Origin: Candidatus Omnitrophota bacterium
GTDB taxonomy: Bacteria > Omnitrophota > Koll11 > Gygaellales > Profunditerraquicolaceae
Reading direction: 5' to 3'
Length of the DNA: 9,535 nucleotides
Assembly (NCBI GenBank): GCA_026387515.1
Contig: JAPLLP010000267.1
Span: forward strand, 988 to 10,522
Both the position numbers and the translations under genes were made by a program. Below, one piece after another: positions 1 through 7,322 of this stretch (the stretch's first letter is position 1; every line of letters begins with the position of its first letter). The notes beneath the pieces were generated by a model. It did no database searches, had not been told where the DNA came from, and was given only the letters and a program-made list of their open reading frames with translations.

Positions 1-327
1 ATCGCTTATTTTGAGGTATTGCATGAGCTCAAGCTTATTACTGATTTGATCCAGGAAACCGGCATTAGCGGCATGCGCAGACGAGTCTCCAACACTGCCT
101 GTTATGGGGACCTTACCCGCGGCCCGATGATTATTACAGCAAAGACACGCAAAACCATGCAGAAGATTCTTAAAGAAATCAAAAGCGGAAAGTTCGCCCG
201 GGAATGGATCAGGGAGAATGAGACCGGCAGGCAGCAATTCAATAGCTTGCTTAAGGCAGGCGATGAACACAAGATAGAGAAAGTAGGGCAACAATTGAGA
301 GAGATGATGCCCTGGATGAAGAAATAA
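1..327 (+). CDS. ilvC: Ketol-acid reductoisomerase, C-terminal part (5' end outside window)
   Basis: The reading frame is open from the first base and gives 108 residues, roughly the last third of a class I ketol-acid reductoisomerase (usually about 330 residues). IlvC converts acetolactate or acetohydroxybutyrate to the dihydroxy acids of valine, leucine and isoleucine synthesis, using NAD(P)H and Mg2+, in the cytoplasm. What is visible is the knotted helical C-terminal domain. [12 protein letters not shown] carries two glutamates (residues 5 and 9 of the visible part) that match the family's metal ligands. VSNTACYGD has the substrate-contacting serine (residue 30). The protein ends in the typical LREMMPW followed by MKK. 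The TTG at 19 is an internal leucine codon and not a start. The stop is 1 nt before the leuA ATG, so the two genes form one operon and are probably translationally coupled. Recognition of the family is near certain. Confidence 0.95.
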   Translation: MAYFEVLHELKLITDLIQETGISGMRRRVSNTACYGDLTRGPMIITAKTRKTMQKILKEIKSGKFAREWIRENETGRQQFNSLLKAGDEHKIEKVGQQLREMMPWMKK

Positions 328-328
328 T

Positions 329-1561
329 ATGGAAAAGCTGATCATATTTGACACTACGCTACGCGACGGAGAGCAGGCGCCGGGAGCGAGTTTGAATCCG
401 GCGGAGAAATTAGAAGTTGCCCGCGCCCTTTGTGACTTAGGGGTGGATGTGATTGAGGCGGGTTTTCCTATCTCAAGCCAGGGTGACCTTGAATCCGTTA
501 AACAGATCGCCCGGAGCCTTAAAGGGCCGGTGGTCTGCGGCCTGGCCCGCGCCATAAAAGCGGATATTGATGCCGCAAGCGAGGGGGTTAAATATGCCAA
601 GCGCCCGCGTATCCATGTGTTTCTGGCTACCTCGAAGATACACATGCAATACAAACTTAAAAAAGCCGAGGATGAGATCCTGCGCCTGGCTGTTGAGTCG
701 GTTTCTTACGCAAAAAAATCCTGCGTCGATATAGAGTTTTCTCCGGAGGACGCTTCGCGTACTGAACCGCGCTTTTTGTTCAAGGTGGTTGAGTCTGTGA
801 TAGGGGCTGGCGCGACAACCGTGAATATACCTGATACCGTCGGTTATGCCGATCCTCAGGAGTACGCAAATCTGATCCGGCTTATCAAAGAGAATGTCCC
901 GAATATCGATAAAGCGGTTATCTCAGTTCATTGTCACAATGATCTGGGTTTGGCAGTAGCTAATTCTCTGGCCGCGGTGAGAAACGGCGCGCGTCAGGTA
1001 GAATGCACCATAAACGGCATCGGAGAGCGCGCCGGCAATGCTTCCATGGAAGAGATCGTCATGGCTATTAAAACGCGCAAGGATATCTTTGCCGGCATCG
1101 AGACCGGTATTGATACTCGCCAGATCTATAAGACCTCGCGACTGGTGAGTAAGCTCACCGGTTTTGTGGTGGCCCCGAATAAGGCGATCGTAGGCGGTAA
1201 TGCCTTCAGGCATGAATCCGGGATCCATCAGGATGGGATATTAAAGGAACGTTCTACCTATGAGATCATGAGGCCGGAAGACGTAGGGTTCACCGGCACC
1301 GGGATCGTCCTGGGAAAACATTCGGGAAGGCACGCCTTAAGCGAACGGTTGAAGGAATTAGGTTTTAAATTAAGCGACACAGAGCTGGATAAGATAACAG
1401 TGCGTTTTAAGGCCCTGGCTGATAAAAAGAAGACCATCTTCGACGACGACCTGATTTCTATAGTCGAGGATGAGATCAAGCTGGTCAAGCCTGTCTTTAG
1501 GCTAGAGGCCTTCGAGATAAATTCAGGCACCAAGATCACGCCCAGCGCCACCGTAAATTGA
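329..1561 (+). CDS. leuA: 2-isopropylmalate synthase, catalytic part ending at an in-frame UGA
   Basis: LeuA condenses acetyl-CoA with 2-oxoisovalerate, the first committed step of leucine synthesis. The 410 residues up to the stop contain the whole TIM-barrel catalytic domain: [13 protein letters not shown] at residues 7-19 (R12 and metal ligand D13), the H201-C-H203 metal motif in [18 protein letters not shown] at 229-237, and HESGIHQDG with H295 and H300. The linker subdomains follow. The frame then meets TGA at 1559-1561, just inside the first strand of the leucine-binding regulatory domain. The rest of that domain continues in the same frame to 1834, so the full-length gene would be 329-1834 (501 residues), the usual LeuA size. 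The stop falls where the family normally has a hydrophobic residue after ATV-x. One change from TTA (Leu) would create it. If real, the product could be active but insensitive to leucine. A base-call or assembly error is equally possible. No clear Shine-Dalgarno site precedes the start, so coupling to ilvC is likely. Confidence 0.9.
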   Translation: MEKLIIFDTTLRDGEQAPGASLNPAEKLEVARALCDLGVDVIEAGFPISSQGDLESVKQIARSLKGPVVCGLARAIKADIDAASEGVKYAKRPRIHVFLATSKIHMQYKLKKAEDEILRLAVESVSYAKKSCVDIEFSPEDASRTEPRFLFKVVESVIGAGATTVNIPDTVGYADPQEYANLIRLIKENVPNIDKAVISVHCHNDLGLAVANSLAAVRNGARQVECTINGIGERAGNASMEEIVMAIKTRKDIFAGIETGIDTRQIYKTSRLVSKLTGFVVAPNKAIVGGNAFRHESGIHQDGILKERSTYEIMRPEDVGFTGTGIVLGKHSGRHALSERLKELGFKLSDTELDKITVRFKALADKKKTIFDDDLISIVEDEIKLVKPVFRLEAFEINSGTKITPSATVN

Positions 1562-1834
1562 AGATTCAAGAATAAGATCCTGGCCGCAACCTCTTCCGGC
1601 GATGGGCCCGTAGATGCCTGCTATAAGGCGATCGATAAGATTACCGGCATCAAGGGTGAATTGCAGGATTATCGTATCGAGGCGGTGACACAGGGAAAAG
1701 ACGCTCTCGGTGAGGTAGGCCTGAAATTGAAGGCCAAGGGTAAGGTGGTCAGCGCCCACGGTTCTTCAACTGATATCGTCGAGGCGTCTATAAGGGCGTA
1801 TTTAAATGCCCTGAATAAAATCGAAAGCCTCTAA
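1562..1834 (+). pseudogene. leuA: Detached C-terminal leucine regulatory domain of leuA (same frame, after the UGA)
   Basis: Translated in the leuA frame directly after the UGA, these 90 codons give an intact LeuA dimerisation/regulatory domain. Recognisable parts are SSGDGPVDACYKAI near the start, DALGEVGLKLKAKGK in the middle, and STDIVEASIRAYLNALN near the end, then a TAA stop. Spacing from ATV to GDGPVDA matches what I recall of ordinary LeuA proteins, so nothing is inserted or deleted: only one codon is abnormal. I see no credible independent start in this stretch (only an internal in-frame GTG near 1684 with no ribosome site). It would therefore be expressed only by readthrough or if the UGA is an error. 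The lack of further stops or frameshifts means any mutation is recent. Confidence 0.8.
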
Positions 1835-2674
1835 GTGGAGCCCAAAATCTACGGAGTCCTAGGGTATCCTGTCAAGCATAGTTTCTCTCCCGCCATGCAC
1901 AACGCTGCCTTCCGTCAGCTCCATATTGATGCCGAATACCGATACTTCGAAAAAAAACCCGAAGACTTAGATTCTTTTATGTCTTCGTTGCCTAAAGAGG
2001 GGATTTTGGGCCTGAATGTAACGGTCCCCTATAAGGAAAAAGTGATTCTCTTTCTGGCTAAGGTTTCCGCCGAGGCGCGCTTGATCGGGGCAGTGAATAC
2101 CATCAAGGTGACAGGATCCGTGCTTGAAGGATTTAATACCGACGGGGCAGGTTTCTTAAAACATTTGAAAGAGGATCTGGAATTTGAGCCTCGGGGTAAA
2201 GATGTGGCTTTGATAGGCTCCGGCGGGGCGGCCAGGGCAATAACGGTGTATTTAGCCAAAGACAAGGTTAAAAGGATATCTTTATTTGATATCGATCTTA
2301 GAAAGGCCCAAATCCTCCTGGCGCAGCTCAAAAGTAATTTTAAGGATACGGTTTTTTACGCTGCCAGTTCTATTGAGGATTTAGGGTTGTCTGAATGCGA
2401 TCTTTTGGTTAACGCTACTCCCGTGGGCATGAAAGTGAATGATCCTTGTTTAGTCCCGGAGAAGCTCCTGCATAGAGACCTGTTGGTATATGATTTAATT
2501 TACAACCCCAAAGAGACAAAGCTTTTAAGCACGGCTCGAGAGAGGGGTTTGAAGACCGCAAACGGATTAGGTATGCTTTTATATCAAGGGGCCCTGTCTT
2601 TTGAGATATGGATTGAAAAAAAGCCCCCCCTGGAAGCGATGCGCCAGGCCTTAATGGAGGTGGTGTACAAATGA
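1835..2674 (+). CDS. aroE: Shikimate dehydrogenase (NADP+)
   Basis: AroE reduces 3-dehydroshikimate to shikimate with NADPH in the cytoplasmic chorismate/aromatic amino-acid pathway. The 279 residues have the usual length and order. The N-terminal substrate domain has SFSPAMHN (S16 and S18), NVTVPYKEK with catalytic K67, GAVNT at 85-89 and FNTDG with catalytic D103. A Rossmann NADP domain with GSGGAARA at 128-135 follows, then NATPVGM, YDLIYNPKETKLL and NGLGMLLYQG. The start is GTG, touching the TAA that ends the full leuA frame (TAAGTG), without a visible Shine-Dalgarno site. No other in-frame start fits the conserved N-terminus, so initiation probably depends on ribosomes finishing leuA. 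The gene ends in TGA inside the overlapping ATGA of the next gene, which shows that UGA is a normal stop here. Assignment is secure; a quinate/shikimate dehydrogenase variant is less likely. Confidence 0.95.
   Translation: MEPKIYGVLGYPVKHSFSPAMHNAAFRQLHIDAEYRYFEKKPEDLDSFMSSLPKEGILGLNVTVPYKEKVILFLAKVSAEARLIGAVNTIKVTGSVLEGFNTDGAGFLKHLKEDLEFEPRGKDVALIGSGGAARAITVYLAKDKVKRISLFDIDLRKAQILLAQLKSNFKDTVFYAASSIEDLGLSECDLLVNATPVGMKVNDPCLVPEKLLHRDLLVYDLIYNPKETKLLSTARERGLKTANGLGMLLYQGALSFEIWIEKKPPLEAMRQALMEVVYK
2656..2661 (+). promoter_or_regulatory. Shine-Dalgarno site for the prepilin peptidase
   Basis: GGAGGT lies inside the last codons of aroE, 9 nt before the ATG at 2671. It supports that start and allows independent initiation despite the 4-nt overlap. 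Confidence 0.75.
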
Positions 2675-3480
2675 TTACAAGTATAGTGGTTTTTATCTTA
2701 GGCGCCATGGTAGGCAGTTTTTTAAATGTCTGCATCCACAGGATGCCGCAAGGGGAATCCGTAGTCTGGCCCAGTTCCCATTGCCCGCATTGTAAAAAGA
2801 GGATCCCCGCCTATGATAACATACCCTTTATTAGCTATATCCTGCTTAAGGCCAAGTGCCGCTTCTGCAAAGGCAAGATTTCTTTGCGCTACCCCCTGGT
2901 AGAATTATTGACCGCTTTTCTTTTCTTGGTGCTTTTTAGCCGTTACGGCCTAAGCTATGATCTGGCCTTCTACATTGTTTTTATATCCGGATTAATAATA
3001 GCTACTTTTGTGGATATCAAGCACCGTATTATCCCCGATGAAGTATCTTTGGGGGGTATTGTGGTAGGGTTTCTTTTATCCGCCATCAGGGGCTTGCATC
3101 TTTCACCCATAACTTATCGCCTGGCGCCCATGTTTGATTCACTCCTCGGTATTATCATAGGCGGAGGCATTATCTATCTTACCGGATTTTTATTTGATCT
3201 TATATATTTTAAACTGCTTAAAAAACCACCTATCCAGGGCGAGACCGAATCTATGGGCGGAGGAGACGTAAAGTTTTTGGCGATGATCGGCGCGTTTCTG
3301 GGATGGAAGGCCGCGGTGGTGACTTTCTTCCTCGCTCCCTTTTTCGGGGCAATAGTGGGGGTGATTAATCTTATGGTAAAGAAAGATCACACCATACCTT
3401 ACGGCCCATTCCTGGCCTTGGCTTCCCTGGCTTCGCTTTTCTGGTCTAAAGAAATAATTTTTCTTATTCTGGGTAGATAG
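2671..3480 (+). CDS. pilD: Type IV prepilin peptidase / N-methyltransferase (PilD/GspO family)
   Basis: This inner-membrane aspartic protease cleaves the short leader of type IV prepilins or type II secretion pseudopilins, and in this two-domain form usually also N-methylates the new N-terminus. The 269 residues are full length. The N-terminal part has GSFLNVCIHRMP at 15-26, then the paired CPHC (C38, C41) and CRFC (C63, C66) of the zinc-binding cytoplasmic loop, and YPLVE near 74-78. The peptidase part has the first catalytic aspartate D115 in FVDIKHRIIPDE, the second D199 in MGGGDVKFLAMIGAFLGW, and a C-terminal IPYGPFLALA. About seven to eight hydrophobic helices are visible. The start overlaps the aroE stop by 4 nt (ATGA) and has a good ribosome site. 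No pilin or secretion gene is nearby, so its substrates must be encoded elsewhere. It could equally be named gspO or comC; the family is certain. Confidence 0.94.
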   Translation: MITSIVVFILGAMVGSFLNVCIHRMPQGESVVWPSSHCPHCKKRIPAYDNIPFISYILLKAKCRFCKGKISLRYPLVELLTAFLFLVLFSRYGLSYDLAFYIVFISGLIIATFVDIKHRIIPDEVSLGGIVVGFLLSAIRGLHLSPITYRLAPMFDSLLGIIIGGGIIYLTGFLFDLIYFKLLKKPPIQGETESMGGGDVKFLAMIGAFLGWKAAVVTFFLAPFFGAIVGVINLMVKKDHTIPYGPFLALASLASLFWSKEIIFLILGR

Positions 3481-3498
3481 CGTTTGATTTTTTAATTT

Positions 3499-5286
3499 AT
3501 GTCTAAACGATCCCCACAAGAGATGCTTTCAGAGAGGAAGGCCGGGGTTTTAGTCCCGTTATTTGCCGTATATTCCCAGGATTCTATCGGCATAGGTGAC
3601 TTGCGGGATCTGCGCCTGGTGGTTGATTGGGCTAAGGCCACCGGGCAGTCCATCGTGCAACTTTTGCCTATGAATGAGACGGGATATATTAATTGTCCTT
3701 ATGATGCCACTAGCTCATTTGCCATAGAACCGGCTTACTTGTCTCCGGAGGCCTTTAAATCGGCTAAGAAAGGAGACCTTAGGGTTAAGATCGATGATAC
3801 GAGAAGGGCTTTTCCTTGCGTCAGGCCATACCTTGATTACAGGATTAAAGAGGCCAGACAGGCGCTTTTAAGAGAGATATTTTTAAAAGAGAAGAGCCTG
3901 CAGGCCGCGCAATTGGCGAGCTTTAAAGAAGAAAATAAGCACTGGCTTACGGATTTCGTTCTTTACAAAGTTTTAAAAAGACAATTCTCAGGCCGCCCCT
4001 GGTATGACTGGGATGAGCCTTATAAATTTCGCGACAAATGCGCGCTTCTAGATTTCCAGAAAGAACACCAGGAGGAGATCGCCTTTACCATCTGGCTGCA
4101 ATGGCAGCTATTTCGTCAGTTCAAAGAGCTCAAAAGTTATGCCAATTCCCGAAAAATATTAATAAAAGGGGATTTGCCGATCTTAGTTTCCCGGGATAGC
4201 GCGGATGTGTGGCAGCATCCTGAATTTTTTAAACTGGCCCTTGCCTCCGGCGCTCCGCCGGATATGTATTGCGCCAAAGGGCAACGCTGGGGTATGCCGC
4301 CTTATAACTGGGAGAATATTGCGCAAGACGGCTATGCTTACCTTAAGCAAAGGCTAAGATATGCTGAAAATTTCTATGATATCTTGCGCATTGATCATGT
4401 GGTGGGTTTATTCCGTATCTGGACGATTCCCTATAACGAGCCTATGGAAAATCAGGGGCTTAACGGATTTTTTGACCCGCGCGATGAGGCCGGTTGGAAG
4501 AGTCACGGTAAAAATATATTATCCCTGATCCTGGATAATACCAGGATGTTTTTGTGCGCCGAGGACTTGGGGGTAATACCTAAGGCCTGTACCGAAACTC
4601 TGGCAGAGCTGGGAATACCCGGCAATGAGGTGCAACGCTGGGTCAAGGATTGGAAGATAAAGCATAATTTTCTTGATCCCCAAGAGTACCGGGCTCTTTC
4701 GGTAGCTATGTTATCCACTCACGATACCACGAATTGGCTGGCCTGGTGGGAGAATGAGGCAGGGACAGTTGATGAGGCGCTATTTATCAGGAAATGTACC
4801 GGAAGAGTCGACTATAATAACGTTAAGAATAAATTATTTGACAGTCTTTTGTCCCGGCGCGGAAGATTGCGTTGGTTAAACAGCGTTGATTCTGTCGAAA
4901 AAGTAGTGGGGATTTTGGGAAGAAAAGGCAGTGAACTTTTGGACTTTATCGAGATGTATCAAAATTCTTATCAAGAAAAAGAGAAGCTCTGGAAGAAGAT
5001 GGCCTTAGTCGGTCCGATGCGCGAAAAAGGCGATGCTAAAATACTCGCAGCAGCGTTAAAAATAGTTATGGGTGCAAAATCCCATTTTTTTATACAGCTT
5101 ATTACCGATTATCTGGGCTTAACCGACATATTAAAGGGTGATCCTTATCAATATAGGATCAACACCCCTGGCACCACCAGCGACAAAAACTGGTCCCAGG
5201 TTTATCCCATCCCGCTGGAAGATTTACTACAGCATCCGGTGAATAGCCAGATTCGACAGATGGTTATAGATTCCGGCAGAGCTTAA
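3499..5286 (+). CDS. malQ: 4-alpha-glucanotransferase (amylomaltase, GH77)
   Basis: MalQ transfers segments of alpha-1,4-glucan between chains in the cytoplasm, in glycogen, starch or maltodextrin metabolism. The 595 residues carry the GH77 signature set: GVLVPLFAVYSQDSIGIGD near the N-terminus, CPYDATSSFAIEPAYLS around 67-83, KGDLPILVSRDSADVW in the middle, and GAPPDMYCAKGQRWGMPPYNW. The catalytic nucleophile is D299 in RIDHVVGLFR, the acid/base E355 in CAEDLGVIP, and the third carboxylate D409 in LSTHDTTNW. The C-terminal barrel closure is RINTPGTTSDKNW. It is longer than compact amylomaltases (about 500) because of an extra helical stretch near 435-530. An 18-nt gap with no good Shine-Dalgarno site precedes the ATG; a second in-frame ATG at 3523 is an alternative start. 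No other glycogen gene is in view. The assignment is firm, but glucan source and physiological direction cannot be read from the sequence. Confidence 0.95.
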   Translation: MSKRSPQEMLSERKAGVLVPLFAVYSQDSIGIGDLRDLRLVVDWAKATGQSIVQLLPMNETGYINCPYDATSSFAIEPAYLSPEAFKSAKKGDLRVKIDDTRRAFPCVRPYLDYRIKEARQALLREIFLKEKSLQAAQLASFKEENKHWLTDFVLYKVLKRQFSGRPWYDWDEPYKFRDKCALLDFQKEHQEEIAFTIWLQWQLFRQFKELKSYANSRKILIKGDLPILVSRDSADVWQHPEFFKLALASGAPPDMYCAKGQRWGMPPYNWENIAQDGYAYLKQRLRYAENFYDILRIDHVVGLFRIWTIPYNEPMENQGLNGFFDPRDEAGWKSHGKNILSLILDNTRMFLCAEDLGVIPKACTETLAELGIPGNEVQRWVKDWKIKHNFLDPQEYRALSVAMLSTHDTTNWLAWWENEAGTVDEALFIRKCTGRVDYNNVKNKLFDSLLSRRGRLRWLNSVDSVEKVVGILGRKGSELLDFIEMYQNSYQEKEKLWKKMALVGPMREKGDAKILAAALKIVMGAKSHFFIQLITDYLGLTDILKGDPYQYRINTPGTTSDKNWSQVYPIPLEDLLQHPVNSQIRQMVIDSGRA

Positions 5287-5291
5287 GGAGG
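5285..5291 (+). promoter_or_regulatory. Strong Shine-Dalgarno site overlapping the malQ stop
   Basis: AAGGAGG overlaps the malQ TAA stop (5284-5286) and sits 5 nt before the ATG at 5297. It is the best match to the anti-Shine-Dalgarno sequence in the window and fixes the start of the small membrane protein. Confidence 0.85.
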
Positions 5292-5296
5292 ATTGC

Positions 5297-5629
5297 ATGG
5301 ATCAGAAAAAATGGCCGGTATTGGCGCAGGTTTTAATCGCCCTAGGTTGCATTGGTTCGCTCATGACTATCGTGAGGGGTTTTGCGCTGTCTGATATCTT
5401 TTTGATAATATTCGGCCTGGCAGGACTGATTATTTATTGGTCTGTTTATAAGCTTAAAGGATGGTCATTGATTGGCCTCAATATTTTTTTATCCCTTAAT
5501 ATCGTTTTTAATCTTATAGCCTTTTTTATCCAGAAAGGGGTAAATCCGACCTTCATTATCAGCATGTGCGTGCCGGTATTATTCCTTTTCTATTTCAATT
5601 CCGCCAGCATCAGACAATTATTTAAATAA
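5297..5629 (+). CDS. Small four-helix membrane protein of unknown function
   Basis: I do not recognise this 110-residue protein. It starts with a short charged cytoplasmic-type end (MDQKK) and then shows four hydrophobic segments at about residues 7-26, 33-51, 57-78 and 84-101, ending in a short tail IRQLFK. There is no cleavable signal peptide pattern, no cysteine pair and no catalytic motif. Loops are only 5-10 residues, so almost nothing projects from the membrane. With an even number of helices, both ends should lie on the same side; the lysines at the N-terminus and the K52/K54 loop suggest the cytoplasm. It has an excellent ribosome site and follows malQ by 10 nt. Its TAA overlaps the next ATG by 1 nt, so it belongs to the malQ-ttcA string. 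Clean start, stop and coupling make it a real gene; the function is open. Confidence 0.8.
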   Translation: MDQKKWPVLAQVLIALGCIGSLMTIVRGFALSDIFLIIFGLAGLIIYWSVYKLKGWSLIGLNIFLSLNIVFNLIAFFIQKGVNPTFIISMCVPVLFLFYFNSASIRQLFK

Positions 5630-6348
5630 TGGCAGTTTCACAGGGTCCCGAATTCTATATTTCTAAAAGAGTCGGCAAGGCGATCATGGACTATGAGATG
5701 CTCGCCGATGGCGATAAGGTCTTGGTTGCCGTCTCCGGAGGCAAAGACAGCCTGACGTTGTTGCGTGTCCTGGAAGACCGCCGCAGTTTTGTGCCCATCA
5801 AATACGATATCCTGGCCGTGCACGTAGATATGGGGTATCCCTGCCAGCACCCCAAGATCCTGGCTGAGTATTTTAAGAAACACAAGATAAATTACCATAT
5901 TGAGAAGATAGATATACTAAAAGGCAAGACCCGCAAAGATATCTCCTGTTTCTGGTGTTCCTGGAACAGGAGGAAGGCTTTATTTAAAGTGGCTGACCGC
6001 TTTGGCTGCACCAAGGTAGCTTTGGGGCACCACCACGACGATATCGTAGAGACCATGCTTTTAAATTTGTTTTATCACGGAGAGATATCTGCCATGGCGC
6101 CGAAACAACTCTTGTTTGACGGCAAAATAGTGATCATCCGTCCTCTGGCGTATACTGAAGAAGACATGATCGTGCGTTTCGCAAAACTCGCGGATTTTCC
6201 GCACCATAAGTGCGTGTGTCCAAATTCCATTACTTCCCATCGTACCAAGATGACCGAGCTGCTTAGGGATTTAGAAAAGACCTGTCCGGAGGTAAAGAAG
6301 AATATTTTTCGTAGCCTCCAGAGGATAAAGAAAGATTATTTGCTTTAA
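5629..6348 (+). CDS. ttcA: TtcA-like PP-loop tRNA 2-thiolation ATPase
   Basis: TtcA-family enzymes adenylate a tRNA base (cytidine 32 in the characterised member) and replace oxygen with sulfur using a [4Fe-4S] cluster. The 239 residues show the ATP-binding PP-loop SGGKDS at 36-41, CFWC with C107 and C110 followed by NRRKALF (TtcA proteins have CxxC followed by arginines here), GHHHDDIVETMLLNLFYHGE at 133-152, and a later KCVCP with C195 and C197 that can supply the third cluster cysteine. It is shorter than E. coli TtcA (about 311), mainly at the ends. The start ATG overlaps the previous stop (TAATG), so translational coupling is likely; no separate strong ribosome site is seen. The broader TtcA/TtuA group also includes U54 thiolases, but the zinc fingers typical of TtuA are absent. 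Family is confident; the exact target base is inferred. Confidence 0.85.
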   Translation: MAVSQGPEFYISKRVGKAIMDYEMLADGDKVLVAVSGGKDSLTLLRVLEDRRSFVPIKYDILAVHVDMGYPCQHPKILAEYFKKHKINYHIEKIDILKGKTRKDISCFWCSWNRRKALFKVADRFGCTKVALGHHHDDIVETMLLNLFYHGEISAMAPKQLLFDGKIVIIRPLAYTEEDMIVRFAKLADFPHHKCVCPNSITSHRTKMTELLRDLEKTCPEVKKNIFRSLQRIKKDYLL

Positions 6349-6362
6349 GAAGGCCAAGGGAG

Positions 6363-6371
6363 TGATATAAT
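6363..6371 (+). promoter_or_regulatory. Extended -10 promoter before rmuC (possible leaderless transcript)
   Basis: The sequence TGATATAAT is an exact extended -10 element (TGn then TATAAT at 6366-6371). Seven bases after the box is 6378, the A of the rmuC ATG. A TTGCTT at 6340-6345 is a poor -35 (20-nt spacer), but extended -10 promoters tolerate that. The nearest Shine-Dalgarno-like AAGGGAG (6356-6362) lies 15 nt from the ATG, too far for normal use and upstream of the predicted start of transcription. This is prediction from sequence only. Confidence 0.5.
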
Positions 6372-6377
6372 AAGCTT

Positions 6378-7310
6378 ATGTTTTGGTTAAGTGGGTTGTT
6401 ATTCTTAGTCTTATCGCTGGTTATGGTGGCCATGGTGCTTAAGATCTCCTCGCAGATGAACGAGCGCCTGAACCAGATGACCCAGGCTATCCAGGAGGCC
6501 AATAAGGTCATCGGCCAGAATTTAGGCTCTACCACCGCTATTTTCGGTAATGTGCAGGAAAAGCTGGGGAAGCTCGAGGAGACCAACCGCCAGATTTACG
6601 AAATCAGTAAGGATATCTCCAGCCTCCAGGATCTCTTGCGTGCCCCAAAATTCAGAGGCGTAATGGGAGAAACGCTTCTTGAGAACCTGCTTTCGCAGAT
6701 TTTACCGGCGAAACATTACCAGGTGCAATACCGTTTTAAGAATCAGGATGCCGTGGATGCGGTAATCCGCCTCGGAGAGCGCCTGGTCCCGGTGGACGCC
6801 AAGTTCAGTTTAGAGAATTTCCAGAAGATGCAGGGCATCGAGAGCGAGCAGGACAAGATTGCCTTTCGCAAAAAATTCAATCAGGATATAAAATCCCGCG
6901 TTGATGAAATTGCCTCCAAGTACATCCTGCCCCAGGAAAATACCTATGATTTCGCGCTGATGTACATCCCGGCGGAGAATATTTATTACGAGGTAGTGAT
7001 TAAAGAAGACCTCTTGGGCTATTGTTTATCCAGGAAGGTTATCCCGGTATCCCCGAATACTTTTTATGCCTACCTGCAGGTGATTTGTTTAGGGCTTAAA
7101 GGCCTGAAAGTAGAAGAGAACGCCAAAGAGATATTGAAGAATCTCAGTATGTTGTCAATCGAGATAAATAAATTTAAAGAAGATTTCTCTCTGCTTGGTG
7201 GACATCTGACCAATGCCAGCAATAAATATTCAGATGGGCAGCGTAGGCTTGAGAAGTTCTCCGATAAACTCTCCAATATCCAGGATTCTAAACAGATTGA
7301 AGACACATAG
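6378..7310 (+). CDS. rmuC: RmuC-family protein (DNA recombination/inversion-limiting nuclease-like)
   Basis: RmuC proteins limit DNA inversion at short inverted repeats in E. coli and are predicted membrane-anchored nucleases; their biochemistry is poorly defined. The 310 residues begin with one transmembrane segment (about 2-22), then a coiled-coil-like stretch rich in Q, N, E and K (about 25-85). The conserved core has a PD-(D/E)xK-like arrangement: RGVMGETLLENLL with E98, DAVIRLG with D127, and VPVDAKFS with D140 and K142. Further family blocks are YDFALMYIPAENIYYE and VIPVSPNTFYAYLQ. The C-terminus is again helical. It is compact compared with E. coli RmuC (about 475), mostly through a shorter coiled coil. 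The usual RGxWGE tryptophan is methionine here. It lies 29 nt after ttcA behind a likely promoter of its own. Family assignment is confident; nuclease activity is inference. Confidence 0.9.
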   Translation: MFWLSGLLFLVLSLVMVAMVLKISSQMNERLNQMTQAIQEANKVIGQNLGSTTAIFGNVQEKLGKLEETNRQIYEISKDISSLQDLLRAPKFRGVMGETLLENLLSQILPAKHYQVQYRFKNQDAVDAVIRLGERLVPVDAKFSLENFQKMQGIESEQDKIAFRKKFNQDIKSRVDEIASKYILPQENTYDFALMYIPAENIYYEVVIKEDLLGYCLSRKVIPVSPNTFYAYLQVICLGLKGLKVEENAKEILKNLSMLSIEINKFKEDFSLLGGHLTNASNKYSDGQRRLEKFSDKLSNIQDSKQIEDT

Positions 7311-7322
7311 GTTTAGTCACCG

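Noticed and set aside
19..327. Short independent gene starting at TTG 19
   Set aside because: The frame is open to base 1 and the residues before the TTG (IAYFEV) match IlvC, so this is the tail of a gene cut by the window edge.
1559..1561. UGA read as an amino acid through an altered genetic code
   Set aside because: UGA ends aroE (2672-2674, in an ATGA overlap) and the 79-residue protein (8208-8210) at sensible places, and no other gene has an internal UGA.
1559..1610. Selenocysteine insertion at the leuA UGA
   Set aside because: The site is normally hydrophobic and not a cysteine, it is not catalytic, and the sequence after it offers only a weak 4-bp stem (GCCG 1583-1586 with CGGC 1597-1600).
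923..1759. Antisense open frames opposite leuA
   Set aside because: They mirror the strongly conserved leuA coding frame, have no recognisable protein features and no ribosome sites. The same applies to the other minus-strand frames in the window.
3445..3498. Intrinsic terminator between the prepilin peptidase and malQ (T-run at 3488-3493)
   Set aside because: No GC-rich stem precedes the T-run; only A/T-rich pairing within the end of the coding region is possible.
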